This document shows positions 49,295 to 60,087 of a DNA stretch of 64,000 bases, one piece after another. The position numbers and the translations under genes were made by a program. Positions within the stretch are counted from its first letter, which is position 1. Every line of letters starts with the position of its first letter. This DNA comes from Candidatus Synoicihabitans palmerolidicus (lineage in GTDB: Bacteria; Verrucomicrobiota; Verrucomicrobiia; Opitutales; Opitutaceae): NCBI GenBank assembly GCA_020809425.1, contig JAGGDC010000004.1:372001-436000 (forward strand), read 5' to 3'. The notes below the pieces were generated by a model, which was not told the origin of the DNA, made no database searches, and saw only the letters and a list, made by a program, of their open reading frames with translations.

Positions 49295-52200
49295 TTAGAA
49301 GTTTTTGCTGGCACGGGTCTGGATCGACGAGACGGAAGGCGGTTGGATCGGCGTAAGGTTCCCGAGGGCGTCCTTCTTGTTGAGTTTGATATCCAATCCG
49401 AGGGATTGGATTTCCTTGATCAACACGTTGAACGATTCCGGAGTGCCGGCGGTGAGAGTGTTGTCTCCCTTGACGAGAGACTCGTAGATCTTGGTGCGAC
49501 CCTGCACGTCATCTGACTTGACCGTGAGAAGCTCCTGCAAGGTGTGCGCCGCGCCATATGCTTCGAGCGCCCACACTTCCATTTCGCCGAAACGCTGACC
49601 ACCGTATTGAGCCTTGCCTCCCAATGGTTGCTGCGTGACGAGCGAGTAAGGACCAACCGCACGAGCGTGAATCTTGTGCGAAACCAAGTGATTCAGCTTC
49701 ATCATGTAAATGTAGCCGACCACCACCTGTTGATCAATTTGTTGACCGGTGCGTCCATCGAAGAGCACTGATTTACCGGAATTCGGCAGACCTGCATCGT
49801 TGAGGTAGTTACGCACCTGCTTCTCGGGAATTCCGTCAAAGACCGGAGTCGCCACCTTGATACCGAGTTTTGAACAAGCCCAACCAAGGTGAGTCTCCAA
49901 AACCTGCCCCACGTTCATGCGAGAAGGCACGCCCAATGGGTTGAGACAAATCTGGATAGGCGTGCCATCCGGAAGATAAGGCATGTCTTCCTCAGGCACG
50001 ATCTTAGCGACCACACCCTTGTTACCGTGACGACCGGCCATCTTGTCACCAACCTTAAGCTTCTGCTTCGTGGCAACGTAGACTTTGACCTGTTTGATTG
50101 CACCACTGCCGGCATCATCACCAGATTCGATCCCAGCGACCTTACGTTCGCGGTCTGCTTCCAACTCATCGAATTTCGACTGGAAGGAACCAATGATCTC
50201 CATGATCTTGATGCGTACCGGAGATGGATCGATCTCAACGTGCTTGGAAACGGCGGCGAGCTTACGTAGAAGCGTCTTGGTGATCTTCCGGTTGGCCGGA
50301 ATGATGATCTCACCAGAGTCACCATTGATGACGTCGAGCGGGATCTTCTCACCTAGCAGAATGTTGGACAGCGACTCGGTCAGCGACTCGCGCAGCCTGT
50401 CCATCTCAGTCTTGTAACCTTCTTGGATCTGCTTGATCTGACGACAACGATCTGAGGGAGAAAGCTTCTCCTTCTCAAAATCAACCTGACTGGAAACCTT
50501 GACGTCCATGACAATGCCGGTGGCACCGGATGGGACGACGAGAGAAGTGTCTTTAATGTCGGCCGCTTTCTCACCAAAGATCGCGCGGAGCAGTTTCTCT
50601 TCCGGCGCAAGTTCGGTTTCCGACTTCGGCGTGATCTTACCGACCAAAATATCGCCCGGGTTCACTTCCGCTCCGATGCGAATAACACCGTTGTGGTCGA
50701 GGTTCTTCAGCGCTTCTTCACCCACGTTGGGGATGTCCCGAGTGATTTCCTCCGGCCCCAGCTTGGTGTCACGAGCAGTAACTTCGAACTCCTGAATGTG
50801 AATCGAAGTAAAGATGTCCTCCTTGAGGACCTTCTCAGAGATCAGAATGGCGTCCTCAAAGTTGTAACCGTTCCAAGGCATGAATGCCACCAGCACGTTA
50901 CGTCCGAGTGCCATTTCACCCTTTTGAGTAGAAGGACCATCGGCGATGATGTCACCGACCGCGATAGATTGGCCCTTGTCGACGATGGGTTTCTGATTGA
51001 AACAAGTGCCCGCATTCGACCGCATGAACTTGCGCAGTTCGTAAACGCGCACGCCATTCTTATGGTCGCTCTTGGGGCTCTTGTCGAAGTTACGCGGCAT
51101 TTCACCGTCAGGCGTGATCACGACTCGCTTCGAATCAACCGAAGCAACGATGCCCGCTTCTTCCGCAACCGCGACGATCTTGGAGTCGCGAGCCACGCGT
51201 TCTTCAATACCGGTCCCCACGTAGGGCGACTCGGCCTGAAGCAACGGTACACCTTGGCGCTGCATGTTCGATCCCATGAGTGCGCGATTGGCATCATCGT
51301 GCTCAAGGAACGGAATCATACCGGCCGCGATCGAGATAACCTGCTTGGGCGACACGTCCATGTAGTGAACTTCGGAAGCATCGACCTCGAGGAACTCGCC
51401 GTCTTGCCGCACCGTTACTTTGCCAATGAAGTTGTTTTGATCATCGATCTCGGCGTTGGCCTGAGCAATGATCTTAACTTCTTCTTGGTCGGCGGTCAGG
51501 TAGTCGATCTTGTCGGAGACCTTGCCGTCCGTCACCAGACGATACGGTGTTTCAATAAAACCAAACTCATTGACACGAGCGTAGGTCGAAAGGGAGTTGA
51601 TCAAACCGATGTTTGGACCTTCAGGGGTCTCAATCGGACAAATGCGACCGTAATGCGACGGATGAACGTCGCGCACTTCAAAGCCGGCCCGCTCGCGATT
51701 CAAACCACCCGGTCCCAATGCGGAGAGACGACGCTTGTGCGTGACCTCGGCCAGCGGGTTGATTTGGTCCATGAACTGGGAGAGCTGGGAACGCGCGAAG
51801 AAATCGCGAATGACCGTAGTCAAAGCCTTGGGATTGATCAGCTTTTGCGGAGTGATGGAATCCACGCTTTGGTCATACATCGTCATGCGCTCACGCACGA
51901 GACGCTCAGTGCGGGCCAAACCTACACGACACTGATTGGCGAGCAACTCGCCGACGGTGCGAACGCGACGGGAACCCAGATGATCGATATCGTCGACCAC
52001 ACCCTCCCCCTTTTTCAGGCGAACGAGATACTTGGTCGCCGCAACGACATCGCCAGATTCCAGCGCGCGTTGCTCCAAATCCACGACGAGACCGAGCTTC
52101 TGGTTGACTTTGTAGCGCCCCACCCGACCGAGGTCGTAGCGCTTCGGATCAAAGAAGAGACGTTTGAGCAACGCTTTCGCGTTGGCCGTTGTGGGCTGTT

Positions 52201-53143
52201 CGCCCGGACGCAGGCGCTTGTAAATTTCCTTGAGGGCTTCCTCCTCGTTGCGAGTTGGATCCTTCTTGAGGGCACGGATGATGGCACCTTCGTCCACCGA
52301 GGTATCGATCACACGAATGACCGAAATATCGTGTTTCTCAAATGTGCGAACGATTTGCTTGGTCAATGGCTCAAACGCACGGGCGAGCACGACGCCTTGT
52401 TGGGCATCAATCGCATCTTCGACCAAAACCAGATTCGAAACGTTTTCCAACTCCAGGGCGCTGGTAACACTCAGTTCCTGAATTTCGTAGAAAAGGTTCA
52501 GGATATCGACATCGCTGGAGTACCCAACCGCACGCAAGAGCATCGTGATGAGGAATTTGCGACGACGACGGCGACGGTCCAAGTAGACGTAGAGCAGATC
52601 GTTATGGTCGAACTGGACCTCCAACCATGTGCCGCGGTCAGGGATGATGCGGAATGAGTGGAGGGGTTTGCCATTGGCATGTGGGGCTACCTCGAAAGCG
52701 ATACCCGGCGAACGGTGCAATTGGGATACCACCACGCGCTCGGCGCCGTTAATGATGAACGAGCCGCGCTCGGTCACCATGGGCATTTCACCCATGTAAA
52801 TTTCCTCATCCTTAATGAAAGCTTCCTCACGCAAACGAAGTTTCACATAAAGAGGGACCGAATACGTGATCCCCTCACGCAAACACTCGATTTCAGAGCT
52901 CTTAGGATCTCCAATGGTGTACGAGACGTATTCAAGCGTCAGACGACCATCGTAGGATTCGATCGGAAAAACTTCCCGGAAAACGGCCTCGAGACCTTGA
53001 TTCAAGCGTTGCTTGTCCTGGGTCCCCTTTTGCAGGTAATCAAGGTAGGAGCTGATCTGAAGTTCGATCAGATTCGGCGGCTGGAGCACCTCGCGGAGCT
53101 TACCGAAGTTAATACGATCGGCTTGGTTTTTGCGGACGGCCAT
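49295..53143 (-). CDS. rpoB: RNA polymerase beta subunit
   Basis: 1,282 residues. The rifampicin region reads [20 protein letters not shown], with Ile where E. coli has Asn518. The active-site lysine motif [16 protein letters not shown] and the C-terminal [20 protein letters not shown] are intact. It is smaller than E. coli RpoB (1,342), lacking some lineage-specific inserts. Order rplL-rpoB-rpoC is standard, with an attenuator-like hairpin in the 218-bp rplL-rpoB spacer. Confidence 0.98.
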   Translation of the reverse strand: MAVRKNQADRINFGKLREVLQPPNLIELQISSYLDYLQKGTQDKQRLNQGLEAVFREVFPIESYDGRLTLEYVSYTIGDPKSSEIECLREGITYSVPLYVKLRLREEAFIKDEEIYMGEMPMVTERGSFIINGAERVVVSQLHRSPGIAFEVAPHANGKPLHSFRIIPDRGTWLEVQFDHNDLLYVYLDRRRRRRKFLITMLLRAVGYSSDVDILNLFYEIQELSVTSALELENVSNLVLVEDAIDAQQGVVLARAFEPLTKQIVRTFEKHDISVIRVIDTSVDEGAIIRALKKDPTRNEEEALKEIYKRLRPGEQPTTANAKALLKRLFFDPKRYDLGRVGRYKVNQKLGLVVDLEQRALESGDVVAATKYLVRLKKGEGVVDDIDHLGSRRVRTVGELLANQCRVGLARTERLVRERMTMYDQSVDSITPQKLINPKALTTVIRDFFARSQLSQFMDQINPLAEVTHKRRLSALGPGGLNRERAGFEVRDVHPSHYGRICPIETPEGPNIGLINSLSTYARVNEFGFIETPYRLVTDGKVSDKIDYLTADQEEVKIIAQANAEIDDQNNFIGKVTVRQDGEFLEVDASEVHYMDVSPKQVISIAAGMIPFLEHDDANRALMGSNMQRQGVPLLQAESPYVGTGIEERVARDSKIVAVAEEAGIVASVDSKRVVITPDGEMPRNFDKSPKSDHKNGVRVYELRKFMRSNAGTCFNQKPIVDKGQSIAVGDIIADGPSTQKGEMALGRNVLVAFMPWNGYNFEDAILISEKVLKEDIFTSIHIQEFEVTARDTKLGPEEITRDIPNVGEEALKNLDHNGVIRIGAEVNPGDILVGKITPKSETELAPEEKLLRAIFGEKAADIKDTSLVVPSGATGIVMDVKVSSQVDFEKEKLSPSDRCRQIKQIQEGYKTEMDRLRESLTESLSNILLGEKIPLDVINGDSGEIIIPANRKITKTLLRKLAAVSKHVEIDPSPVRIKIMEIIGSFQSKFDELEADRERKVAGIESGDDAGSGAIKQVKVYVATKQKLKVGDKMAGRHGNKGVVAKIVPEEDMPYLPDGTPIQICLNPLGVPSRMNVGQVLETHLGWACSKLGIKVATPVFDGIPEKQVRNYLNDAGLPNSGKSVLFDGRTGQQIDQQVVVGYIYMMKLNHLVSHKIHARAVGPYSLVTQQPLGGKAQYGGQRFGEMEVWALEAYGAAHTLQELLTVKSDDVQGRTKIYESLVKGDNTLTAGTPESFNVLIKEIQSLGLDIKLNKKDALGNLTPIQPPSVSSIQTRASKNF

Positions 53144-53284
53144 GGATGTTCCCGGTTATTGGATGATGAAAAAGCGTGGGGACAGCGAATTAGGCGCTGG
53201 CCTGTGAGATCGCTATACCGTCCCGGCGACGGATAAACGTGCTCAAAACTGACCGTAAAAAGAACGGAACGAGAAAAGGCAAAA

Positions 53285-53312
53285 GACAGGCCGCGTGATG
53301 ACACGGCCTGTC
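53285..53312 (-). terminator. Attenuator-like hairpin between rplL and rpoB
   Basis: A 9-bp perfect stem (gacaggccg / cggcctgtc) with a 10-base loop is followed on the minus strand by a broken T-tract (ttttgccttttc). A partial terminator in this position sets the ribosomal-protein to polymerase ratio in E. coli. The same role is inferred here. Confidence 0.6.
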
Positions 53313-53361
53313 CTGAAATAAACGGACAATTTTCGTCGGATTGAGACAAGTGGGCAGGGCC

Positions 53362-53748
53362 TTACTTGAGCTCGACCTTGGCGCCAGCGGCCTCGAGCTT
53401 CTTCTTGGTCTCTTCGGCGTCCTCTTTGGAAACACCTTCTTTGACGGGCTTGGGAGCACCCTCGACGAGATCCTTGGCTTCTTTCAAGCCGAGACCCGTG
53501 ATGGCGCGAACTTCCTTAATGGAAGCAATCTTGTTGGCACCAGCGGATACGAAGATGACGTCGAATTCGGTTTGCTCTTCAACCACAGCAGCAGCGGCGG
53601 CGGGAGCGGCGGGAGCGGCGGCTACAGCCACCGGAGCGGCGGCGGAAACGCCCCACTTCCCTTCGAGTTCTTTGACGAGGCCTGCGATTTCGAGAACCGA
53701 TTGGCCGGATAGCCAGTCAATGACTTGGTCTTTGTTGATGTCGCTCAT
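53362..53748 (-). CDS. rplL: 50S ribosomal protein L7/L12
   Basis: 128 residues: N-terminal dimer domain ([20 protein letters not shown]), Ala/Val/Pro-rich hinge (about residues 38-57) and factor-binding C-terminal domain ([20 protein letters not shown]). It recruits translation GTPases to the stalk. 167-bp spacer from rplJ. Confidence 0.97.
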   Translation of the reverse strand: MSDINKDQVIDWLSGQSVLEIAGLVKELEGKWGVSAAAPVAVAAAPAAPAAAAAVVEEQTEFDVIFVSAGANKIASIKEVRAITGLGLKEAKDLVEGAPKPVKEGVSKEDAEETKKKLEAAGAKVELK

Positions 53749-53915
53749 GATGTATATCTCCTGCTTCCGAATAGCGGCTTCGAACCTGAAGCGCGTTTAA
53801 GAGACGTATCTCCTAGCCAGATGCTGTTGATTATTTGGACTTTCATCACGCAGATCTGATCGAAATCAAATCTGCTGACAGAAAATATTGGATTAAAATT
53901 GTGGGGGGGAACAGT

Positions 53916-54437
53916 TTATTCTTCGCCACTCTCGGCGCGAACCTTGGCCTGCAGCACATTGGCGAGGCTTTGAGCAGGTGCGTTGAGCAAACGAACAAAC
54001 ATGGTGCCGGGTTGATTGAGCAATCCAAGGAGTTGACCGCGCAAGGCGTCTAGCGATGGCAACTCCGCGAGTGTTTTGACATCATCGGAAGTGATGAGTT
54101 TGTCGCCTAGGATGGCGGACTTCACTTCAACCTTTTGCTTCTCCTTGATGAAGGCAGTAATCGTCTTCGCCGCTCCGGGGGAATTACTTCCACCCACGAT
54201 GATGGCGGTCGGACCGCCCAAAGAATCATCGATCTCGGGCAACCCCAACGCTTTAGCGGCAACCTTCAAGGAACTGTTCTTCACCACGTGGAATTCGGCA
54301 CCGTCTTCCGCGAGCTTTTCGCGCAATTCGGCCGTTTCCGCCACGGTGATACCAGTGTAGTTGGTAAGGATGACGTAGTCGGACTTCTTGAGGTGGTTCG
54401 AGACCTCCTCGATCAGGTATTTCTTCTCTACTCTCAT
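53916..54437 (-). CDS. rplJ: 50S ribosomal protein L10
   Basis: 173 residues (MRVEKKYLIEEVSNHLKKSD, then VTNYTGITVAETAELREKL-like ILTNYTGITVAETAELREK). Its C-terminal helix holds L7/L12 dimers. It follows rplA by 9 bp, so there is no long L10 leader of the E. coli type. Confidence 0.96.
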   Translation of the reverse strand: MRVEKKYLIEEVSNHLKKSDYVILTNYTGITVAETAELREKLAEDGAEFHVVKNSSLKVAAKALGLPEIDDSLGGPTAIIVGGSNSPGAAKTITAFIKEKQKVEVKSAILGDKLITSDDVKTLAELPSLDALRGQLLGLLNQPGTMFVRLLNAPAQSLANVLQAKVRAESGEE

Positions 54438-54446
54438 GACCGTTCC

Positions 54447-55139
54447 TTAAAATTGGTTGTATTCAGTGCTGGCAATGCGAACGCCTGGGCTCATGGAAGC
54501 CGATAGGGAGACGTTCTTGATGTAAGTACCCTTAAGCACCGCAGGGCGAACTTTGCCAATGGCTTCGATAATCGCCGCTGCGTTTCCCACAATCTGCTCA
54601 CTGGAAAAAGAGCGCTTCCCGATGCCGACGCCAATGTTGGCCGACTTGTCCATCTTGAACTCCACCCGACCGGCTTTAACCGCCTTGATCGCTCCAGCGG
54701 TGTCGTCGGTTACCGTTCCGCTCTTCGGGTTGGGCATCAATCCCTTGGGTCCGAGCACCCGGGCAATGGTGCGAACGGACTTCATGGCGTCCGGGGTCGC
54801 AATCGCCACGTCAAAGTCGAGCCAGCCTTCTTTCACCTTGGCCATCATGTCTTCGAGTCCGGCATGGTCAGCTCCAGCTGCAATCGCGGCATCGGCATCA
54901 GCGGTAAAGACGAGCACTTTGACTTTCTTACCAGAGCCGTGCGGCAATGGAGTGGTGCCGCGCACCATTTGGTCGCCTTGAGTCGGATCGACGGTCAAGC
55001 GGAAGGATAGTTCTACGGTCTCGTCGAACTTGGGCTTGGGGAATTTAGCCAAAACCTCTACGGCGGCGGCCAAAGCATACTCCTGCTTCAAGTCGGAACT
55101 CGAAGCGGCAGAGCGGTATCGTTTACTGTGTTTTTCCAT
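54447..55139 (-). CDS. rplA: 50S ribosomal protein L1
   Basis: 230 residues from the start at 55139 (MEKHSKRYRSAASSSDLKQE). An in-frame start ten codons upstream is less likely. FDETVELSFRLTVDPTQGDQ, DVAIATPDAMKSVRTIARVL and GPKGLMPNPKSGTVTDD are conserved. It forms the mobile L1 stalk that releases E-site tRNA. Confidence 0.96.
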   Translation of the reverse strand: MEKHSKRYRSAASSSDLKQEYALAAAVEVLAKFPKPKFDETVELSFRLTVDPTQGDQMVRGTTPLPHGSGKKVKVLVFTADADAAIAAGADHAGLEDMMAKVKEGWLDFDVAIATPDAMKSVRTIARVLGPKGLMPNPKSGTVTDDTAGAIKAVKAGRVEFKMDKSANIGVGIGKRSFSSEQIVGNAAAIIEAIGKVRPAVLKGTYIKNVSLSASMSPGVRIASTEYNQF

Positions 55140-55219
55140 TGATGACTCCTTGCGGTGCACGTGTTCCAAAGAGGAACTCCCGCGTTGAGTTACGGTTTTA
55201 GGTGAAAACTGCGAAAGGG

Positions 55220-55645
55220 TTAGTCGACAACTTCAAGACCCATATTACGGGCCGTGCCTGCGATAATTTTGACCGCGGCATCCACGTCCTTGGTGTTGAG
55301 ATCCTTTTTCTTGATCTCGACGATCTCCTCGAGCTGCTTGCGCGTCACTTTGCCAACCTTGTCCAAATTAGGTTTGGCCGAGCCTGAAGCGATATTCGCA
55401 GCCTTCTTCAACAAGACCGCCGCCGGTGGCGACTTGAGGATAAACGTGAATGACTTGTCGGTGAAAACCGTGATGACCACCGGCAAAATCATACCGTTTT
55501 GGTCTTTGGTCTTCGCGTTAAACTCCTTACAGAACGCCATAATATTGACGCCATGGGCACCGAGAGCGGGACCTACGGGAGGAGACGGATTTGCCGCCCC
55601 AGCGGGAAGCTGGAGACGAATGTAGCCTTGGATCTTCTTAGCCAT
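55220..55645 (-). CDS. rplK: 50S ribosomal protein L11
   Basis: 141 residues with [29 protein letters not shown] at the start (split for length) and the C-terminal [11 protein letters not shown] end. It binds the GTPase-associated rRNA and is the thiostrepton site. It lies between nusG and rplA. Confidence 0.97.
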   Translation of the reverse strand: MAKKIQGYIRLQLPAGAANPSPPVGPALGAHGVNIMAFCKEFNAKTKDQNGMILPVVITVFTDKSFTFILKSPPAAVLLKKAANIASGSAKPNLDKVGKVTRKQLEEIVEIKKKDLNTKDVDAAVKIIAGTARNMGLEVVD

Positions 55646-55723
55646 GGAGAGAAATGAATTGGCGGGTGTTTAGTACCGTAGGTGGGACTTGCTGAACGTC
55701 GGCGGTGAGAAAGAGGCGTCGCG

Positions 55724-56335
55724 TCACTCGGTGATGCGTTCCACCTGCCAGTATTCGAGCTCGACCGGAGTGAACCGACCGAAAATTGAAACAGAAATTA
55801 TAAGTTTTCCGCGATCAGGATCGATCTCGTCGATCCGACCCGTGAGGTTGGCAAAAGCGCCATCAATGATCTTGACGTTCTCACCGATTTCGTAAGCAAT
55901 TTTCGGCACTTCTTTACCGTTGGCGGCCTCGATCCGGGCTCGAATTTCATCAACTTCCGACTGACGCAAACTGGCAGGATTTTCTCCCCCCACGAAACCG
56001 ATCACCCCGGAAGTCTCCTTCACAAAGTACCACGGACGATTGATGAGTTTTTTGTCCTCACCATAGAGGCGCATATTGATGAAAACGTAACCCGAATAGA
56101 GCTTACGTGTCTTTGTGCTCTTCTTGCCGTTCTTAACCTCCGACACAATTTCGGTCGGCAAGAGCACTTCAAAGATTTGGTCGTCGAGTTCCTCGGCCTT
56201 TTTGAACTTCTCGATGTACTTTTTCACCTTCCCCTCTTGCCCGGAGAGAGTGTGCAGCGCGAACCACTGGTTACATACCGGCGGAGTGGCAGCGGAATCG
56301 GTTTCGGGGTCGGACATAGTGTTCAGCTTACTCAC
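55724..56335 (-). CDS. nusG: Transcription antitermination factor NusG
   Basis: About 203 residues. The NGN domain (WFALHTLSGQEGKVKKYIEK) and the C-terminal KOW domain (GENVKIIDGAFANLTGRIDE) are present. A GTG start at 56335 overlaps the secE stop (GTGA), which suggests coupling. An ATG six codons later (56317) is an alternative. It has a slightly extended acidic N-terminus. Confidence 0.95.
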   Translation of the reverse strand: MSKLNTMSDPETDSAATPPVCNQWFALHTLSGQEGKVKKYIEKFKKAEELDDQIFEVLLPTEIVSEVKNGKKSTKTRKLYSGYVFINMRLYGEDKKLINRPWYFVKETSGVIGFVGGENPASLRQSEVDEIRARIEAANGKEVPKIAYEIGENVKIIDGAFANLTGRIDEIDPDRGKLIISVSIFGRFTPVELEYWQVERITE

Positions 56336-56526
56336 GAGGTGAGTAGCTCGACGACTTGATACAGCGCAAAATCGCTGATGCTGGTGAAAACTCCAAGTAT
56401 CACCGCGGCAATAATGACCACAATGGTCGAATCACGTAATTCGGTGCGAGTGGGCCAAGAGGCTTTTTGAAGCTCTCCGACCATTTCTCCGAAAAAGATA
56501 CGAGTGCTGCGGAACGGGTTTTTCAT
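56332..56526 (-). CDS. secE: Protein translocase subunit SecE
   Basis: 64 residues with the conserved amphipathic stretch FGEMVGELQKASWPTRTELR and one membrane span (IVVIIAAVILGVFTSISDFA). It clamps SecY. It lies between tRNA-Trp and nusG in the usual order. Confidence 0.95.
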   Translation of the reverse strand: MKNPFRSTRIFFGEMVGELQKASWPTRTELRDSTIVVIIAAVILGVFTSISDFALYQVVELLTS

Positions 56527-56536
56527 CAGGGGAAAG

Positions 56537-56612
56537 TGGCAGGCGCGGAGGGAATCGAACCCCCAACCGACGGTTTTGGAGACCGCTACTCTACCAATTG
56601 AGCTACACGCCT
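56537..56612 (-). tRNA. tRNA-Trp (CCA anticodon)
   Basis: On the minus strand it is a 76-nt tRNA: acceptor AGGCGTG with CGCGCCT, anticodon CCA in the loop ctccaaa, TpsiC arm GGTTCGATTCC, discriminator G and an encoded CCA. Its place between tuf and secE is the common bacterial one. Confidence 0.96.
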
Positions 56613-56692
56613 ATGGGTTTGATTATTCTTTAGACGACGCAGCCGAGACCCCTTTGCGAGGCCTCGGCGGTCGGTAAAACGACTAGAACAGT

Positions 56693-57883
<1,191 letters not shown>

Positions 57884-57941
57884 TTGGGTTGGAGACGATT
57901 GTTTTTTTGTAGGAGGAAGATTGCTTGCGACTTCGTCGACG

Positions 57942-58017
57942 TGGAGCCCAGAGCCGGACTCGAACCGGTGACCTCGTCCTTACCAAGGACGTGCTCTACC
58001 AACTGAGCTATCTAGGC
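57942..58017 (-). tRNA. tRNA-Thr (GGT anticodon)
   Basis: On the minus strand it is a 76-nt tRNA: acceptor GCCTAGA with TCTGGGC, anticodon GGT in the loop ttggtaa, TpsiC arm GGTTCGAGTCC, discriminator T and encoded CCA. It lies 58 bp upstream of tuf and is probably cotranscribed with it. Confidence 0.96.
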
Positions 58018-58111
58018 GATACGTAACTCCGTCAAAAGACGAGAACAGAGTGCCGACCGTGGAGAGCGCTAAAATCACCGTCAACTGCAATTTTTAATAC
58101 TAATCTAAGTT

Positions 58112-58867
58112 TCACGGCCCGAGCAATATACGATAAATTCCAGGCCTCAAATGCGCTCCCAACCGTAAAGATCCGAGAAGTTGCGATACGTTTTCCAAAT
58201 CCGCAACGCCTTCTCCGAGGCTATCGAGGTTATTTATCACCGGCGGAGCGCTCCAAAACCCTGAATTTTCTATCATCATGAGCAGCTCTATCGGTTGTTC
58301 CAACCCAACGTCCGTTGATCGCTCCGTTAGCTCGAACGACTGAATCAGCGTTCCAGACTCTATCGCTCGAACTTCCAACCATCCAGTTCTGCTGGGTAAG
58401 GCCTCTCCGGTATGATCCGCCCTGGCCAGCTCATCGAACGTAAGTGGATGCTCTAATGCATCGAGCGCACGCAACAAATCCTCGGGGACCGCGACTACAT
58501 CAGGAACATCGAGTCGGTTATTCTCAAGTGGGTAGATCAATTTGGGCTCAATCGAGCGAAACGACGTCCCTGACGATCTCTCCGAAGTCATCATCGTATC
58601 AACCTGCCCACTGTTGAACGGAGTCGGGAGAAACAACGGCGTTGGATCATTGAACAGCAGATCTGCTCTCAACTGATCGTCTTCGCCTCCCTCTTCCGGC
58701 ATCGTTCCCAATGAGACTGCTTCCGTCGCGGAAGACCCATTCTGCACTGTCCGATTCAACGTAATCGATTCAACCGGTCTCTCGATCATTAGTAATACCC
58801 CGAGGACACCCGCCCCCGCTAGCGTGCTTACCCACCACCACGGGAATGGTTTTTCTTCTCGACTCAT
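58112..58867 (-). CDS. Membrane-anchored protein of unknown function in Exb/Tol operon
   Basis: 251 residues with one N-terminal membrane span (WWWVSTLAGAGVLGVLLMIE) and a large, presumably periplasmic part without a recognised domain. It starts five bases after the exbD-like stop, so it is cotranslated with the ExbB/ExbD pair. Operons of this kind often have TonB or TolA in this place. The topology fits such a role, but no TonB C-terminal motif is seen and it lacks the proline-rich spacer. Function is unassigned. Confidence 0.7.
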   Translation of the reverse strand: MSREEKPFPWWWVSTLAGAGVLGVLLMIERPVESITLNRTVQNGSSATEAVSLGTMPEEGGEDDQLRADLLFNDPTPLFLPTPFNSGQVDTMMTSERSSGTSFRSIEPKLIYPLENNRLDVPDVVAVPEDLLRALDALEHPLTFDELARADHTGEALPSRTGWLEVRAIESGTLIQSFELTERSTDVGLEQPIELLMMIENSGFWSAPPVINNLDSLGEGVADLENVSQLLGSLRLGAHLRPGIYRILLGP

Positions 58868-58872
58868 CGCCG

Positions 58873-59340
58873 TTAACGAGAATCTCCCGTTCCTTGGGCA
58901 TCGCGGCTCTCCAAGGCCAGCTGCACCCCTGAAAACCCCGCGCGTTTAGCTAGATCATTCAGCCGCATTAAATCCTGCGCCGAAACTTTGGAATCCGCCC
59001 TCACCAACAATCGGGCCTCTCCTTCGTTTCCCCGCGCAACTTGGGTGGGCAGCCAAATCGCCAGTTCAGCGAAATTCATCCGACCCACGTCGGTAAACAC
59101 CATATCTGATCCCAATACACTGATCACCGCGGTCGTCGCAATCGCGGTCGATCTCGCACCACTGGAATGAACCAACTTGAAATCAGATCGCTCGATCGCG
59201 ATCCCTGGAGACAAAATAAACCGGGAGCCGAACAACCCAAAAAACAGTCCGAGCAAGACTACATTGGTATAAAACAACCCATCCATTGGCCAGGGAGGCG
59301 TCCTCAATTTAGATGCAAGATCGAGCGGCCGAGTAATCAC
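58873..59340 (-). CDS. ExbD/TolR-family transport protein
   Basis: 155 residues from a GTG start at 59340, two bases after the exbB-like stop. Longer in-frame starts run into the upstream gene and were rejected. One membrane span (LFYTNVVLLGLFFGLFGSRF) is followed by a periplasmic domain with LLVRADSKVSAQDLMRLNDL, the typical ExbD/TolR strand-helix. The usual membrane aspartate is not obvious in the span (N in FYTN is the nearest polar residue), which weakens the case for normal proton coupling. Confidence 0.78.
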   Translation of the reverse strand: MITRPLDLASKLRTPPWPMDGLFYTNVVLLGLFFGLFGSRFILSPGIAIERSDFKLVHSSGARSTAIATTAVISVLGSDMVFTDVGRMNFAELAIWLPTQVARGNEGEARLLVRADSKVSAQDLMRLNDLAKRAGFSGVQLALESRDAQGTGDSR

Positions 59341-59341
59341 T

Positions 59342-60052
59342 TTACCGTATATTCGAAGTTCCGCTCGAAGAATCCCATGGAGCTGGAGGGGCCTCGTTTG
59401 CCTTGTCCGAGCCATCCGCGTCTTCCATCCGGTAGTCGACTTGAAGGTAACGCATGATCTCATTCCCCGCCCACTCCACATCTCGCACAATCGCCCGCAC
59501 GCGTCCGCTCAAAAAGTGATACGCCAAATGCGACGGAATCGCGATAATCAGGCTTCCGATCGTAACTAGCAAGGCCTGCCACATTCCATCGGCCAACGCC
59601 GACGCCGTGGCATACTCCGCCCCCCCCGACATGAAGGCATAAAAGGTCGTGGCCATGCCCAATACCGTGCCAAGTAAGCCGACCAATGGAGCCACCTGGG
59701 CGATCGCCGCAATTAAACCCAATCGGCGTTCAAGCGCAGGGATCTCGACCACGCCGGCTTCCTGAACCGCGAACCTCATTTTGACTGCATCGTCATGCAC
59801 GTGCAATAGCGAAGCCTTTACCACCGCCGCGACCGGACCTGGCGTTTCCTCACACACGGTCAACGCTTCCAACACTCGCCGCTTCGCCAAGATGTTCTTA
59901 ATCCCGTCCACAAAGGACGTCGATTTGATCTGGCCGCGATGCAAGAAAAGCGTGCGTTCCGTAAATAATACCACCCCGGCCACCGCCATGATGAGCAATA
60001 CGATCATCATCGGACCTCCGTGTGCCAGCAGACTGAATTCAAAATCGGCCAT
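59342..60052 (-). CDS. MotA/TolQ/ExbB proton channel family protein
   Basis: 236 residues with three membrane spans: about 14-32 (MMIVLLIMAVAGVVLFTER), about 108-140 (IAAIAQVAPLVGLLGTVLGM) and about 155-180 (LLVTIGSLIIAIPSHLAYHF). The GLLGTVLGM motif and the following threonines are family marks. With the ExbD-like protein it would use proton motive force for an envelope task. Upstream 35 bp away is the TPR gene on the same strand. Confidence 0.93.
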   Translation of the reverse strand: MADFEFSLLAHGGPMMIVLLIMAVAGVVLFTERTLFLHRGQIKSTSFVDGIKNILAKRRVLEALTVCEETPGPVAAVVKASLLHVHDDAVKMRFAVQEAGVVEIPALERRLGLIAAIAQVAPLVGLLGTVLGMATTFYAFMSGGAEYATASALADGMWQALLVTIGSLIIAIPSHLAYHFLSGRVRAIVRDVEWAGNEIMRYLQVDYRMEDADGSDKANEAPPAPWDSSSGTSNIR

Positions 60053-60087
60053 GAGTTCTTCTTATAGAGTGACTTGATCACTGTCCG

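Noticed and set aside
50693-52657. 654-codon open frame antisense to rpoB
   Set aside because: It mirrors conserved RpoB sequence and shows no domain of its own.
49295-53143. Ile in the rifampicin region (DQINPL) considered as acquired resistance
   Set aside because: This position varies naturally among phyla, so it cannot be read as a resistance mutation without comparison.
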